This document shows, in pieces, positions 37,778 to 47,546 of a DNA stretch of 64,000 nt. The position numbers and the translations under genes are program-made. Numbering within the stretch: position 1 is the stretch's first letter; every line of letters begins with the position of its first letter. Source of the stretch: Halichoerus grypus (lineage: Eukaryota > Chordata > Mammalia > Carnivora > Phocidae); assembly GCF_964656455.1 (NCBI RefSeq), contig NC_135726.1, positions 35,307,930 to 35,371,929 of the forward strand, given 5' to 3'. The notes under the pieces are model-generated. The model saw only the letters and a list, made by a program, of their open reading frames with translations, searched no databases and had not been told where the DNA came from.

Positions 37778-37969
37778 TTTTTTTTAAAATCTGTATTTAT
37801 TTGACAGAGAGAGACATAGCGAGAGCGGGAACACAAGCAGGGGGAGTGGGAGAGGGAGAAGCAGGCTTCTCACCGAGCAGGGAGCCCGATGCGGGGCTAG
37901 TTCCCAGGACCCTGTGATCATGACTTGAGCCGAAGGCAGATGCTTAATGACTGATCCACCCAGGCGCCC
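37778..37969 (-). mobile_element. SINEC, antisense
   Basis: Reversed copy about 230 bp upstream of an ITFG1 exon. Perfect 16-bp duplication CTAGTTGTACATTTTA at 37762-37777 and 37970-37985. Confidence 0.96.
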
Positions 37970-38200
37970 CTAGTTGTACATTTTAAACGGGTGATGTTTA
38001 TGGTGTGTGAATTATATCTCAATAAAGCTACTTTCTTTGAAAAGTGAATCATTAATGGTAATGAACCAGACATTTCATTTCACATTTTTATCCTTAAAGA
38101 ATTAAGTTTTGGCACCTAAATTGTTAATATTTTATCATTTTAATATTTGATGAGAGCAATGTTTACAAAGATGCCTTTTTTTTTTTTTAAATAAATTTAG

Positions 38201-38325
38201 CTGGACAACTCAGCCAATCCGCACATTTAGCCCTTCAACTACCATACAATGTACTTGGTTTAGGTCGAAGTGCAAATTTTCTTGATCATCTGTATGTTGG
38301 CATTCCCCGTCCATCTGGAGAGAAG
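38201..38325 (+). CDS. ITFG1: ITFG1 coding exon (fourth from last): membrane-proximal ectodomain
   Basis: ITFG1 (T-cell immunomodulatory protein, linkin) is a type I membrane glycoprotein whose ectodomain carries FG-GAP, integrin-alpha-like beta-propeller repeats; it has been linked to cell adhesion and T-cell modulation. This 125-nt exon follows a T-rich tract and TTTAG acceptor and ends at AAG|GTGAGT. Its first two bases complete a codon from an exon lying upstream of the window. The reading frame gives GQLSQSAHLALQLPYNVLGL followed by GRSANFLDHLYVGIPRPSGEK, which I recognise as the C-terminal third of ITFG1. The GQLSQS...LGLG...VGIPRPSG pattern resembles the ASPIC/UnbV module that often follows FG-GAP repeats (inference). 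The next exon joins in frame. I searched bases 1-38200 by eye for the preceding exon (expected to end in Asn-Gly-Ser plus one base) and did not find it. Confidence 0.93.
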
Positions 38326-38937
38326 GTGAGTAAAAATTTATTTTGTTTACAATTAATGTGTCTTAATATATACTTTTCAAATATTTAAATTCAACAATTT
38401 GAATTCAAATAAATCTTTTTTAATCTCTTTAAAGAGAATATAGAAAGAGAGAAATAGGTAGTGACCTATCTAAGCTTATCTTACATGGAGCACATCGTAA
38501 TTTAAAGATATGGTTTTCTACCACCTCTCATAAACCTCATGACCTCCTGTCCCTCTTGCCTGCTTTTTCTCTTCATCTTCACTATCTAACGTAAAATATT
38601 TTGTTTCTTGTCATACTCCACCTCTACTTGAATTTTAGCTTCAAGCAGCACTTGTACATAGCACTGTGAACAGTACCTGCTACACTGTTCAGTAAATATT
38701 TGTTAAATTAATGAATCCATGAGACAGAAATATAATCCTTCCCTCAAAAGATCAAAAAATTTTTGCTAATAGTGCACAGGAGCCCCATTTGGGGCTTAAT
38801 ATATATAAATTTAGCTTAATCCATACCTAGGATTTCAATTAATCAAGGAGCACTTAAGCTTTTTCCTTATTTATTTAGAATAATAATTCTGTTTTTAAAG
38901 TATACTAATGTAAAATGTTCTTAAATTCTTTTTCCAG

Positions 38938-39020
38938 TCTGTACGAAAACAAGAGTGGACTGCAATCATTCCAAATTCCCAGCTAATTGTCATTCCATAT
39001 CCTCACAATGTTCCTCGAAG
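38938..39020 (+). CDS. ITFG1: ITFG1 coding exon (third from last)
   Basis: This 83-nt exon has the acceptor TTTTTCCAG|TCT and the donor CGAAG|GTAATG. It starts in phase 0 and encodes SVRKQEWTAIIPNSQLIVIP then YPHNVPR, with the last two bases (AG) completed by the C of the next exon to give Ser. The product is a hydrophilic-to-beta-rich segment of the lumenal or extracellular side just before the membrane helix. No stop or frameshift is present. The upstream intron is only 612 nt, which contrasts with the more than 38 kb upstream of the preceding exon. Confidence 0.93.
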
Positions 39021-39384
39021 GTAATGTCCTTGCTTGAACTGATTTTGGTAAAAATACTGTCAACTCAGAATCATAGGTACAGTTACATCTTTTAAAAACT
39101 CTCTCTGTTCCTGCTGTGTTCCCATGAGTGCCATCATTTAATTTGCTTACAGCAAACCTTAAATGACTAAACATTCCTACACAAAAGGTCCTTGACTTTT
39201 TTTATGAAGAACAAATTAAACCTTATTAGAAAAACAACAGGTTAACTAATTAGGGATTTATACATATTCTGCTTCAATAAACTGATCTTCAGTTTACTAG
39301 CTATAAATTCCAAAATTTCAGAATGCTGAATTTTTTAGTAAGCATTGATCTTTTTAATAAATGCTTGGGAAGTGGTATGTATCC
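39021..39384 (+). other. ITFG1: ITFG1 intron, no repeat recognised
   Basis: Intron sequence following the 39020 donor; nothing else seen. Confidence 0.6.
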
Positions 39385-39565
39385 CACAGTGGTGAGGCAC
39401 AAGTTTTAGAGTCAAAGAGACCTTGGCTAGAAACTAAGATCTACTGCTGAGGGTCCATTCCTGCACCTGTAAAGTGGGAGATAGAATACCTACCTTAAAA
39501 GGATGTAGATGAAATATGCATAAGACAATGCCCAGCATCAAGTAAGTTTTCAGTGATACGTGTCT
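39385..39565 (+). repeat. MIR (diverged)
   Basis: GAGTCAAAGAGACCTTGGCT, TGCACCTGTAAAGTGGGAGA and CAATGCCCAGCATCAAGTAA follow the MIR order. Confidence 0.7.
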
Positions 39566-40130
39566 TTTTTTTTTCCTTATTAGCAGAATATATTCCTTTT
39601 ATAGGAATAGCATTTAAATCTAACTCCTTATCTTTGTTCATTTTTCTTTAATTACTAGAGTGATTCCACTGTTTTTAAAAAGTAGGTGATAAAGGTATTC
39701 ACTAACACTTAAATTTCACTGGGAAGAATATAACTTGTTCTTAAGGCTAGGCTGATATCAAAATGAAAAAATAACCAAAAAGAAAGGATGTAATGTACCT
39801 ATGAATATGTAACCAGTGAGGTCCTGGTTTGTTATGTTTCTTCTCAAAATGGAGGCTGTATTGTTCTTTATTAAGTTTTTAGATGGAATATATTCAGTGG
39901 TTTGCTAGAACCAGTTCATGCCACCTGATGAGCTGATTGTATGCATCTTTTTCCCACTCTGTTCAGTGGGAATCGGCTATGATGGGAGTATTTACAACAT
40001 GAAAATTGGCAACTGCCAATCGGCTTTTTCCCCACCCCACAGAGCCAGTTTAACAGCATACCACAGGATATATCTTACGGTGGATTTAAGGGCTTAAGAA
40101 AACAACTTTATTACAACATTATGCTTGAAA
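39566..40130 (+). other. ITFG1: ITFG1 intron, no feature recognised
   Basis: Unique intron sequence. Confidence 0.5.
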
Positions 40131-40147
40131 TAAGATAACATCAGTAG

Positions 40148-40253
40148 AGGGGCACCTGGTGGCTCAGAGCACACGACTCTTGATTTTGGGGTTGTGGGTT
40201 CGGGCCCCATGTTGGGTATAGAGATTATTTAAAAATAAAATCTTAAAAAAAAA
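40148..40253 (+). mobile_element. Older short SINE, with a second SINE at its 3' duplication
   Basis: GGGCACCTGGTGGCTCAG head to GTATAGAGATTATTTAAAAA and a run of A. Its flanks AGATAACATCAGTAG (left) and AGATATCACTAG (right) are related. Confidence 0.88.
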
Positions 40254-40265
40254 AGATATCACTAG

Positions 40266-40462
40266 GGGCGCCTGGGTGGCTCAGTCATTAAGCGCCTGCC
40301 TTCGGCTCGGGTCATGGTCCCAGGGTCCTGGGTTCGAGCCCCATGTTGGGCTCCCTGCTCAGTGGGAAGCCTGCTTCTCCCTCTCCCACTCCCCCTGCTT
40401 GTGTTCCCTCTCTCACTGTGGCTCTCTCTGTCAAATAAATAAAATCTTTAAAAAAAAAAAAA
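40266..40462 (+). mobile_element. SINEC directly after an older SINE
   Basis: Full-length copy. 12-bp duplication AGATATCACTAG at 40254-40265 and 40463-40474, the left copy abutting the older SINE's A-tail. Confidence 0.95.
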
Positions 40463-40474
40463 AGATATCACTAG

Positions 40475-41257
40475 AAACAATAATGGTCTGAGTTCAGATA
40501 TTTTTTAATGAATCTTTATGTTTGTTATTTTTCTGTACATGAAATTTATAACAAATCTAGAAAATCTGTACCATGAGTAGGAAAATGTATAAATTATGAT
40601 ACTTCTATATGGTGTAATATGACATAGAACAATCTATTAAAATAGAGTGGTAAGCAAAAGACAATAAAAGTTCATTTTGAGTATGTCTAGTAAGCAACCA
40701 TTTGTGATTTGAAAAAGATATCTGTGTATATATGTCTATATATGTATAAAATATCTCTGGAAAGATATGCAAGAAACTGCTTAAGAATGACTGCTTCCGA
40801 GTAAGAAATTAAGGACTGGCCTTTTGTCCAATTTTTTCTTACCAAGATTCCTATTTTCATGGTTTTTTAAAGTCTATTTAAAAAGAACTATCAAAACAAT
40901 CTCATGAAAGAACTTTTTTTTTAAGTATGAGGTAAGGTACTGAGAATAGCTAACCTCAACTAACAGTATTCGTTTTCCTACTTTTGAGTTTCTAGAAAAT
41001 TCTTTTATAGTTTTCTTTTATAACCTCAACATTTTTCATGTTTCTCTTGCTCTTTCTGAAGAAATGTTCTTTTCAAATTTATGTACATAATAAAAACTGA
41101 ATTGATTTTAGTTTGAGGTGTATTTTGAGATTTATTGACTAGAGGCTAACTTACAGATCAATAAATTTTAATTATCCCAAAATAAGTCAGTCGCTACTTG
41201 CTATTCATCAGAATGATCTTACTTTTATTAAACTTTTAAAATGAAAATAGGCTGAAT
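40475..41257 (+). other. ITFG1: ITFG1 intron, no feature recognised
   Basis: AT-rich unique sequence. Confidence 0.5.
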
Positions 41258-41610
41258 GGATTAAAAAATAAGACCTATCTATATGCTGCCTACAAGAGAC
41301 TCACCTCTTGTGATGTAAAGACTTAAGAGACTAAAAGCGAATGGAAGGGAAAAGATGTTTCATGCAAATGGAAACCAAAAGAAGCTGGGTGGTTATACTT
41401 ACATCAGACAAAAAAATTTAAAACAAAGACTATGATAAAAGACAAAGAAGGGCATTACATAATAATACAGGCATCAATCCAACAAGAGGATATAACAATT
41501 GTAAATATTTATGCACCCAACACAGGAGCACCTAAATATATAAAGTAACTATTAACAGACCTAAAGGGAGAAATTGACAGTAATACAATAATAGTAGGTG
41601 ATTTTAAAAT
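41258..41610 (+). mobile_element. LINE-1 ORF2 endonuclease fragment
   Basis: CTGCCTACAAGAGACTCACC, AATTGTAAATATTTATGCAC and CCAACACAGGAGCACCTAAA are typical of the endonuclease region. Truncated at both ends. Confidence 0.85.
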
Positions 41611-42396
41611 GAAAATATATCTATTACCTATTTTCAGAGAGAACAAAATTCTTTGTATATAACCACCTACAGTGTTGATGATATTAGACCCCAGTTTTAA
41701 GCTTTTCAGGGTTTGCAAGTGCTGTATTATGTGGACTGTTTTAGAAGAAAGAGCTAGTTCTATTCATGCTAAAGTCTGTATATTGCCATTAACACTAAGG
41801 GACTAAAAGTGATTTTGTAAGAAGTCTCAACATCATTGTAGTAATGTAAACCCTCCAACATGACACAGAAATGATAGAAGTATTTTTACACAAGCCATCT
41901 ATCTACACCCACTGAGATCCATGGCTGTTTTAGTTGGCCATAGTATATACGTGAACAGGGGTCAAAAAATAAGGTGATATGAGATCTTACCAAAATCATG
42001 TAACTATGTATATAGCCTTAGAGTCAAGGTTTCAAATTCAGCAAGTAAATCAAGATGTAAAAACAATGTTTAAGATTGTCCTGAGTATCCTTAACAGGTT
42101 TATTTAAGAATAATTCTCACAGGATCAAAGAAATATAATGAAGCATCTCATCAAAAATTCTATTCTATTTCAGTTCTCTGAGTAAAATCTGAACTCTGCA
42201 GGATCATCAATATTCTTAGCGCTATCTAAATTTAATTGCTGTTGTTTTATTTATAGTGAATGGATAGATGGGAAAATGAATTAATGAATGAATCAACTGA
42301 CTCATTAATTAATAGCTATTTGCTTTTCGGTCTCAGTAGAATTTTGTTGTTTTTCAGTTAAAATGTGTAATTTTAATGATTCTGTTTTATCTGCAG
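41611..42396 (+). other. ITFG1: ITFG1 intron up to the transmembrane exon
   Basis: Unique sequence ending in a pyrimidine tract and CTGCAG acceptor. No other feature. Confidence 0.5.
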
Positions 42397-42514
42397 CTGG
42401 AGTGCCAAACTGTATCTTACACCAAGTAACATTGTTCTACTTACTGCTATAGCTCTCATCGGTGTCTGTGTTTTCATCTTGGCAATAATCGGCATTTTAC
42501 ATTGGCAGGAAAAG
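42397..42514 (+). CDS. ITFG1: ITFG1 coding exon with the transmembrane helix
   Basis: This 118-nt exon follows a pyrimidine tract and CTGCAG acceptor and ends GAAAAG|GTTTGT, a weaker than consensus donor. It encodes SWSAKLYLTPSN, then the hydrophobic run IVLLTAIALIGVCVFILAI plus IGIL (about 23 residues, a clear single-pass transmembrane segment), then HWQEK on the cytosolic side. The Ser codon is split across the intron with the previous exon. The following Lys/Arg-rich residues fit the positive-inside rule, so topology is N-out and C-in, as expected for ITFG1. Confidence 0.94.
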
Positions 42515-42588
42515 GTTTGTTCATTTAAATGAAATTTGTTAATTTGTAATAGTAATATATTGCTCTTTAAAAACACTGTATTTTAAAC

Positions 42589-42699
42589 TTGTATCTAAAC
42601 TGCTAGTAAATTTATATGATAGCCCCCTTTCTCCTTCTCATAAACACTGTATAAAAAATCTACACTTGGAGTGTTGTTTTTAATTATTATTTAGGGGTT
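42589..42699 (+). repeat. Perfect 111-bp inverted repeat, left arm
   Basis: Exactly identical, base for base, to the reverse complement of 43123-43233. Both arms lie in the last ITFG1 intron, separated by 423 bp. The arm is not a repeat family I recognise. Confidence 0.97.
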
Positions 42700-43122
42700 T
42701 TTCACATTCTATCCGTAATGTCCTCTTACTGATTATAATTTCTTTCATCCCTTCAAGTTACTAATGTCCTTAGAAATTTATATAAATCACAGGAAATTAT
42801 TTTAAAACTTCAGTGCTGTACAATAGTAATAAAATGATCACCCAGAAATTTCCAGGTATATCAAAAAACTTAATTAGAAATAATTTCATAAAGCCCTGAA
42901 AAATAATAATCTTTTTTTTAACAAGCCTGTGTTTATTATCTACTGATAAAGCCATGAACAATTTTTTCCAGGAATAACAGCTATGTCTATATAAAGAATT
43001 AGAGCACAGAGAGGTTAAATGATTTTCTCAAGGTTTGGATGGGAAGTAACAACTAAAATGATAAACATCTTTTCCATCTATAAAGTATTCTTTGCACTAA
43101 ACATTTTTCTGTTCTTTAGTAT

Positions 43123-43233
43123 AACCCCTAAATAATAATTAAAAACAACACTCCAAGTGTAGATTTTTTATACAGTGTTTATGAGAAGGAGAAAGGGGGC
43201 TATCATATAAATTTACTAGCAGTTTAGATACAA
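43123..43233 (-). repeat. Perfect 111-bp inverted repeat, right arm
   Basis: Reverse complement of 42589-42699. The spacer includes a MIR-like piece (AGCACAGAGAGGTTAAATGA near 43000), so at least the spacer is ancient sequence. Confidence 0.97.
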
Positions 43234-43809
43234 ATTGAAAAAGCTAATTTCTATGAAAATGTGAATATGAATTAAGTACATGAATTAATATGAATATATA
43301 TTAAAGTATATAACTAGTAGGTTCCAACAGTGTTCCCCAAAAAGGGCTTCTTCGTGTCATAAAAGTGTTTTCTTTTTTTGCACCTACTCTCTTTGGATTG
43401 TCATGCCCATCATAATCATTTTTTGTTAACTAAATTTACTATGTATTTTAGCTGTTTTAACTTAGGAAAAAGAGAAGATCTTAATTGTTCTGATAAGTGT
43501 TCATAGGTTTGTCTCTTCCTAAAAAATTACTCCTTTATACATCAAAAATGATAACAGAAACTTACATATTCAGTTAATTTTAAGATTGCAACTTAAGACA
43601 TAAAATAAAGGGTGATCCTACATACTTTTGTCCAGAAGTGTCAGAACATAATCTGAAGTATTACATAGCTCTAGACCTATAAAGGAAAGGAAATTAACTT
43701 CATTAATTTCTCAGATCATCTGATTACAGTATAAACATTGTGGACTTACAATAATAATGATGCAATGGCTAAAAATTGAAATTTTAAATACAGGTGTGGA
43801 TTTGACCAT
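43234..43809 (+). other. ITFG1: ITFG1 last intron, no feature recognised
   Basis: AT-rich unique sequence between the inverted repeat and the L2 element. Confidence 0.5.
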
Positions 43810-44765
43810 GTATACTCTCCTGTGATACTGTGGTTCATCGCCTACCTCTTTGACCACTTCTCTTTCACCTAGCTGGGTGCTCCTTTCTACCACTTCCTAA
43901 CCACAGTGTCTGCCCTAGGCTGTCTTCTTTCTACACTGCTCCTGCCAGTTTTATCCAAAAGCATAGCTTCAAGCTATTACCTCAAATATCCCTAACACTC
44001 ATCTGTCCCTAAAGTTCTCTTAGCCCATTTCCAGCTGTCTCCATGACATCTCTACCTAGATCACTGACAAGCACCTTAAAACTAATATTTTAAAGCTTTG
44101 TCTCTCTTCTTTCCTACTTACCTATAAAATTTGACCAGTTGCCCTACTGATTCTGCTTCCATAACAATCTGTGCGGCTGACTCCACTTCTGCATTTCTAC
44201 TCCCAGAGCTTTAGGTTCAGCTCCTTGTCCTGTCCAGTCCTGCCTGGTCTCTCTGAATCCATTCTCTCCCTTCTCGCTTTTCGCTCCATTGACCACATTG
44301 CTGCCATATAACTCATCATCAAGTTTAGCCTTAATCATGTCACTCCGCTGCTCAAAAATCCCTGCCTAAAATGTGTCAACTCCTTAGCCTAGCCTTCATA
44401 GAACTTCCATGTGACTCCACCATATACCTTTCCAACCTCGTTTCTCACCAGCTGCTTTCACATATTCCCTGCTCCTGCCCAACTTCCCATGATTGCATCT
44501 GCTCTACCCCCAGCTTGGAATGAATGCCTCTCCCCTTTCATTTCCGTAAATACTATCTTTTCAAAGCTTTCCCTTTCCTCACTCCAACCTAGAAGTAATC
44601 TCTCTCCCAGAATATTAGTGACAGTTTTCACTTTTTTTCCTGAAATACAGTTATTCAGTATGTTTTGCTTTTTTCTTTAAGTTCCTTGAGAACAAGATAC
44701 AAAACTGAGGATTTTTTTTTTAATCCCTCAAAATACCAAGCACAGTACTTAGGTTAAGGCCAAAA
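43810..44765 (+). mobile_element. L2, about 950 bp of 3' half
   Basis: AATCATGTCACTCCGCTGCT, CAACTCCTTAGCCTAGCCTT, TTTCCAACCTCGTTTCTCAC, CCAGCTTGGAATGAATGCC and TTAAGTTCCTTGAGAACAAG occur in the L2 order. Ancient LINE; no intact frame. Confidence 0.88.
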
Positions 44766-45127
44766 TAATTAATGTACTTTACTTAGATTCGTTTATTAAC
44801 ATTAGTATTACGAATGGGAAAAATGTAATGGTTCCATCCTTGTAGAATCTAATGTTTACCACTACTTTCAAATAAATAATGATAACAAAATAAACATTTA
44901 AGGAACATTTCTTATTGGTTTTTAAATTCAATTAGTGGGTTATTAATTATAAAATAGCTACTATAAACTACAAAAATTTCATAAGATAATTACATAATAA
45001 AATCACATCTTTTATCTACTATTTGCTTAAAGATTTGTTTTTTTAATGAACTATTTTATATTTCAGAAATGAGTCTTTTCTTGGCACTTTCCTGTCATTT
45101 ATAAACTAATCTAAAATTCTTTTTCAG

Positions 45128-45187
45128 AAAGCAGATGATAGAGAAAAACGACAAGAAGCCCATCGGTTTCATTTTGATGCTATGTGA
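45128..45187 (+). CDS. ITFG1: ITFG1 terminal coding exon: cytoplasmic tail and stop
   Basis: The acceptor is TTTTTCAG|AAA, and the exon begins in phase 0. It encodes KADDREKRQEAHRFHFDAM and then TGA at 45185-45187. The tail is short and charged, continuing the HWQEK of the previous exon, and matches the C-terminus I know for ITFG1. The four exons together read through without a break (about 128 codons), so this is a functional gene rather than a pseudogene, and its introns exclude a processed copy. The next gene on this strand is NETO2, about 12 kb downstream. Confidence 0.94.
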   Translation, partial: KADDREKRQEAHRFHFDAM

Positions 45188-45326
45188 CTTGCCTTTAATA
45201 TTACATAATGGAACAGCTATTCACTTGATTAATTGAAATACTAAATTTGGCTGATAGAAGAAAATAAGGGACTTTGAATATTATTTATAAATGATGTATC
45301 CTTTGGTAATTATTGAAAAGTATTCA

Positions 45327-45332
45327 AATAAA
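45327..45332 (+). terminator. ITFG1: Proximal ITFG1 polyadenylation signal AATAAA
   Basis: A canonical AATAAA lies 140 nt after the stop, with GAATGTGTCA and a T-rich stretch some 15-30 nt downstream as a possible GU/U-rich element. It would give a very short 3' UTR. Use is inferred. Confidence 0.5.
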
Positions 45333-45503
45333 TATGGTCTGAATGTGTCACAGGTCTTTTTCTAAAGCACTTTGTATACAATAATTTGGGTTATTTAAAT
45401 GTGCTGTACATTTTTGTTACTTTGTGGAATGTGTTGCATGTACTCAGGTGTTTATGTATTTATAATCTTACTAGAATAATGATGATGGAAAAAGACATGT
45501 ATA

Positions 45504-45515
45504 AATAAAAATAAA
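45504..45515 (+). terminator. ITFG1: Main ITFG1 polyadenylation signals (overlapping AATAAA pair)
   Basis: Two canonical AATAAA hexamers sit back to back at 45504-45509 and 45510-45515. They are followed within about 15-25 nt by a T/GT-rich element (GGGATTTTTGTGTTCC). This is the strongest poly(A) site near the stop codon and the most likely main 3' end. Confidence 0.65.
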
Positions 45516-45644
45516 TGAACAGGGATTTTTGTGTTCCACTTGAATTGGTCTTGCTTCTTATTCTAACAATACAAATTATACCTTTGTGAATGTATCACAG
45601 ATAAAGTTATTTCACCTTCGTCACAGCAGGTGACTGTACACGGG

Positions 45645-45880
45645 ATAGTGCTTGGATACTCTCTGGCTTTGGAATTGCAGTCCAGCGGGCTTGCCTTAAA
45701 TTCCTGGTTCCACCACTTACAAGCTGTTTGAATTTGGCTAGTTGTTAACATCTGTGAGCCTAAGTTTTCTTGTTTACAAATGGGGCTAGTAATACTACTC
45801 ACTTGGGTTTGTAAACATCAGATGGGGTGATGTATGTGGAGTGCTTAGCTTGGTGCCTAGCACAGTTAGTTAACTGCTCA
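45645..45880 (+). repeat. MIR
   Basis: GGTTCCACCACTTACAAGCT, TCTGTGAGCCTAAGTTTTCT, ACAAATGGGGCTAGTAATAC and TTGGTGCCTAGCACAGTTAG match MIR closely. Confidence 0.9.
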
Positions 45881-46762
45881 GTAAGTGGTAGTTGTCGTGA
45901 TTAGTATTTTTAGTTTGTTTTTTTTTTTACAGACTTCTACAACTAATTATCAAAATATATAGACTCAATAGAATGTTATTTTCAGGCATGAGGAAATCAT
46001 ATTCTTTGGAAAACCTAAATTCTCAGTGGTTGGCATCTTACATGACAACTTACTACTTGCTCATATTAACTAAAAATTATAGTACCCTCCAAGAATTAAT
46101 ATGCACTAAAAATTTTCATTTCGACACTGATCTTTATCATGTGATAATGAAGAACATTTGATTTCTTGAAAGGAAACTGCTGTAGATAGCATCTAAGAAT
46201 GCAAATCTTCAACCACATTTTTACTCTCAAAAGCAGAGTCTGTGATTTACATTCAGACCTCAAGGCAAATTTTTGTGAACTTCACCTCACCAGAAAGTTA
46301 CTTTAAGACTTAAATCTAAGACTGGGAAAAGTTTATACATCAATGTTAATAATTTTCTAATACGCAATGGACATGTGATGGCTGTAAAACACAAAAACTT
46401 ACCTAAAAACAATTAATTTTGTTCTTCATGTTACTTTTTTCTTTACAGTTCATTGAGAATGGCATGTGTTTAAGTGGTTTACTTTGTGTATCTAAGCATG
46501 TTAATATGTCTCCTTAATAAATACTGTGTATTGAAACAAAGTATTTTGGTGAGTTTGTAAATATTTTTTAAGTATAAAGTCTAAATCACTTATCCTCACC
46601 ATGAGACAGAGGTAAAATGACTCACCCATTGCCTCCTTGTGAGTTCATGCAAGATAGGAATCCCCTGACTATAGTACTACGTTAATTTACTAAACAGTTA
46701 TCAACAGCAACACTGCCAGGCACACACCGTCCTAAAGACTGTTAGGCTGAGTATCTCTCAAC
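45881..46762. other. Intergenic or extended 3' UTR sequence
   Basis: No repeat recognised. An AATAAA at 46516-46521 followed by TGTGTATTG could serve a longer ITFG1 transcript (speculative). Confidence 0.45.
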
Positions 46763-46781
46763 TGATACAGCATGAGCTTTT

Positions 46782-47546
46782 TTGTTTTTGTTTTTTAATT
46801 ATTATGTTATGTTAATCACCATACATTACATCATTAGTTTTTGATGTAGTGTTCCATGATTCATTGTTTGCGTATAACACCCAGTGCTCCATGCAGAACG
46901 TGCCCTCCTTAATACCCATCACCAGGCTAACAACCCATCCTCCCACCCCCCTCCCCTCTAGAACCCTCAGTTTGTTTTTCAGAGTCCATCGTCTCTCACG
47001 GTTCGTCTCCCCCTCGGATTTCCACCCTTTCATTCTTCCCCTCCTGCTATCTTCTTCTTCTTTTTTTTTAACGTATAATGTATTATTTGTTTCAGAGGTA
47101 CAGATCTGTGATTCAACAGTCTTGCACAATTCACAGCGCTCACCATAGCACGTACCCTCCCCAATGTCTATCACCCAGCCGCCCCATCCCTCCCACCCCC
47201 CACCACTCCAGCAACCCTCAGTTTGTTTCCTGAGATTAAGAATTCCTCATACCGGTGAGGTCATATGATACATGTCTTTCTCTGATTGACCTATTTCGCT
47301 CAGCATAACACTCTCCAGTTCTATCCACGTCGTTGCAAATGGCAAGATTTCATTCCTTTTGATGGTTGCATAATATTCCATTGTATATATATACCACATC
47401 TTCTTTATCCATTCATCTGTCAATGGACATCTTGGCTCTTTCCACAGTTTGGCTATTGTGGACATTGCTGCTATAAACATCACGGTACGCGTACCCCTTT
47501 GGATCCCTACATTTGTATCTTTGGGGTAAATACCCAGTAGTGCAAT
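46782..47546 (-). mobile_element. Young LINE-1 3' end, antisense
   Basis: Closely matches, reversed, the 3' 0.75 kb of the L1 at 15243-17150. It contains the last about 95 ORF2 codons (MWYIYTMEYYATIKRNEILP) plus 3' UTR. Near-perfect duplication TGATACAGCATGAGCTTTT / TGACACAGCATGAGTTTT at 46763 and 47547. The frame is open to the fragment's 5' end. Confidence 0.95.

Larger units (their letters stand above)
31250..38040 (+). mobile_element. Old LINE-1, near full span, interrupted by another L1 and five SINEs
   Basis: A 5' UTR/ORF1-proximal part (31250-33900, e.g. CCAGCAAAATCTGAGCTACC-type region and AGTAGAGGGCTCAATAACAG) is followed by an endonuclease-like ORF2 part. The latter has AGAATATGCATTCTTCTCAA near 34740 and AAGTGGTTCTTAGAGGAAAA near 35032. 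It breaks at 35387 where a second L1 inserted, and resumes at 37110 with ORF2 end and 3' UTR (to ATTATATCTCAATAAAGCTA). SINEs lie at 32714, 34014, 34189, 37349 and 37778. No intact frame. The two halves may be separate copies; the shared insertion site supports one copy across the break. Confidence 0.72.
1..38200 (+). other. ITFG1: ITFG1 intron (3' portion), repeat-filled
   Basis: Everything upstream of the first recognised ITFG1 exon lies in one intron whose 5' end is outside the window. I inspected the short open frames here and all fall in L1, SINE or LTR sequence or show no splice context, so no exon is called. The component repeats are listed separately. Confidence 0.75.
45188..45535 (+). 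other. ITFG1: ITFG1 3' untranslated region (predicted end)
   Basis: This AT-rich stretch runs from the ITFG1 stop to a predicted cleavage point just after the second AATAAA cluster. It contains no recognised interspersed repeat. The length of about 350 nt is inferred from the polyadenylation signals, not from transcripts. Confidence 0.7.
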
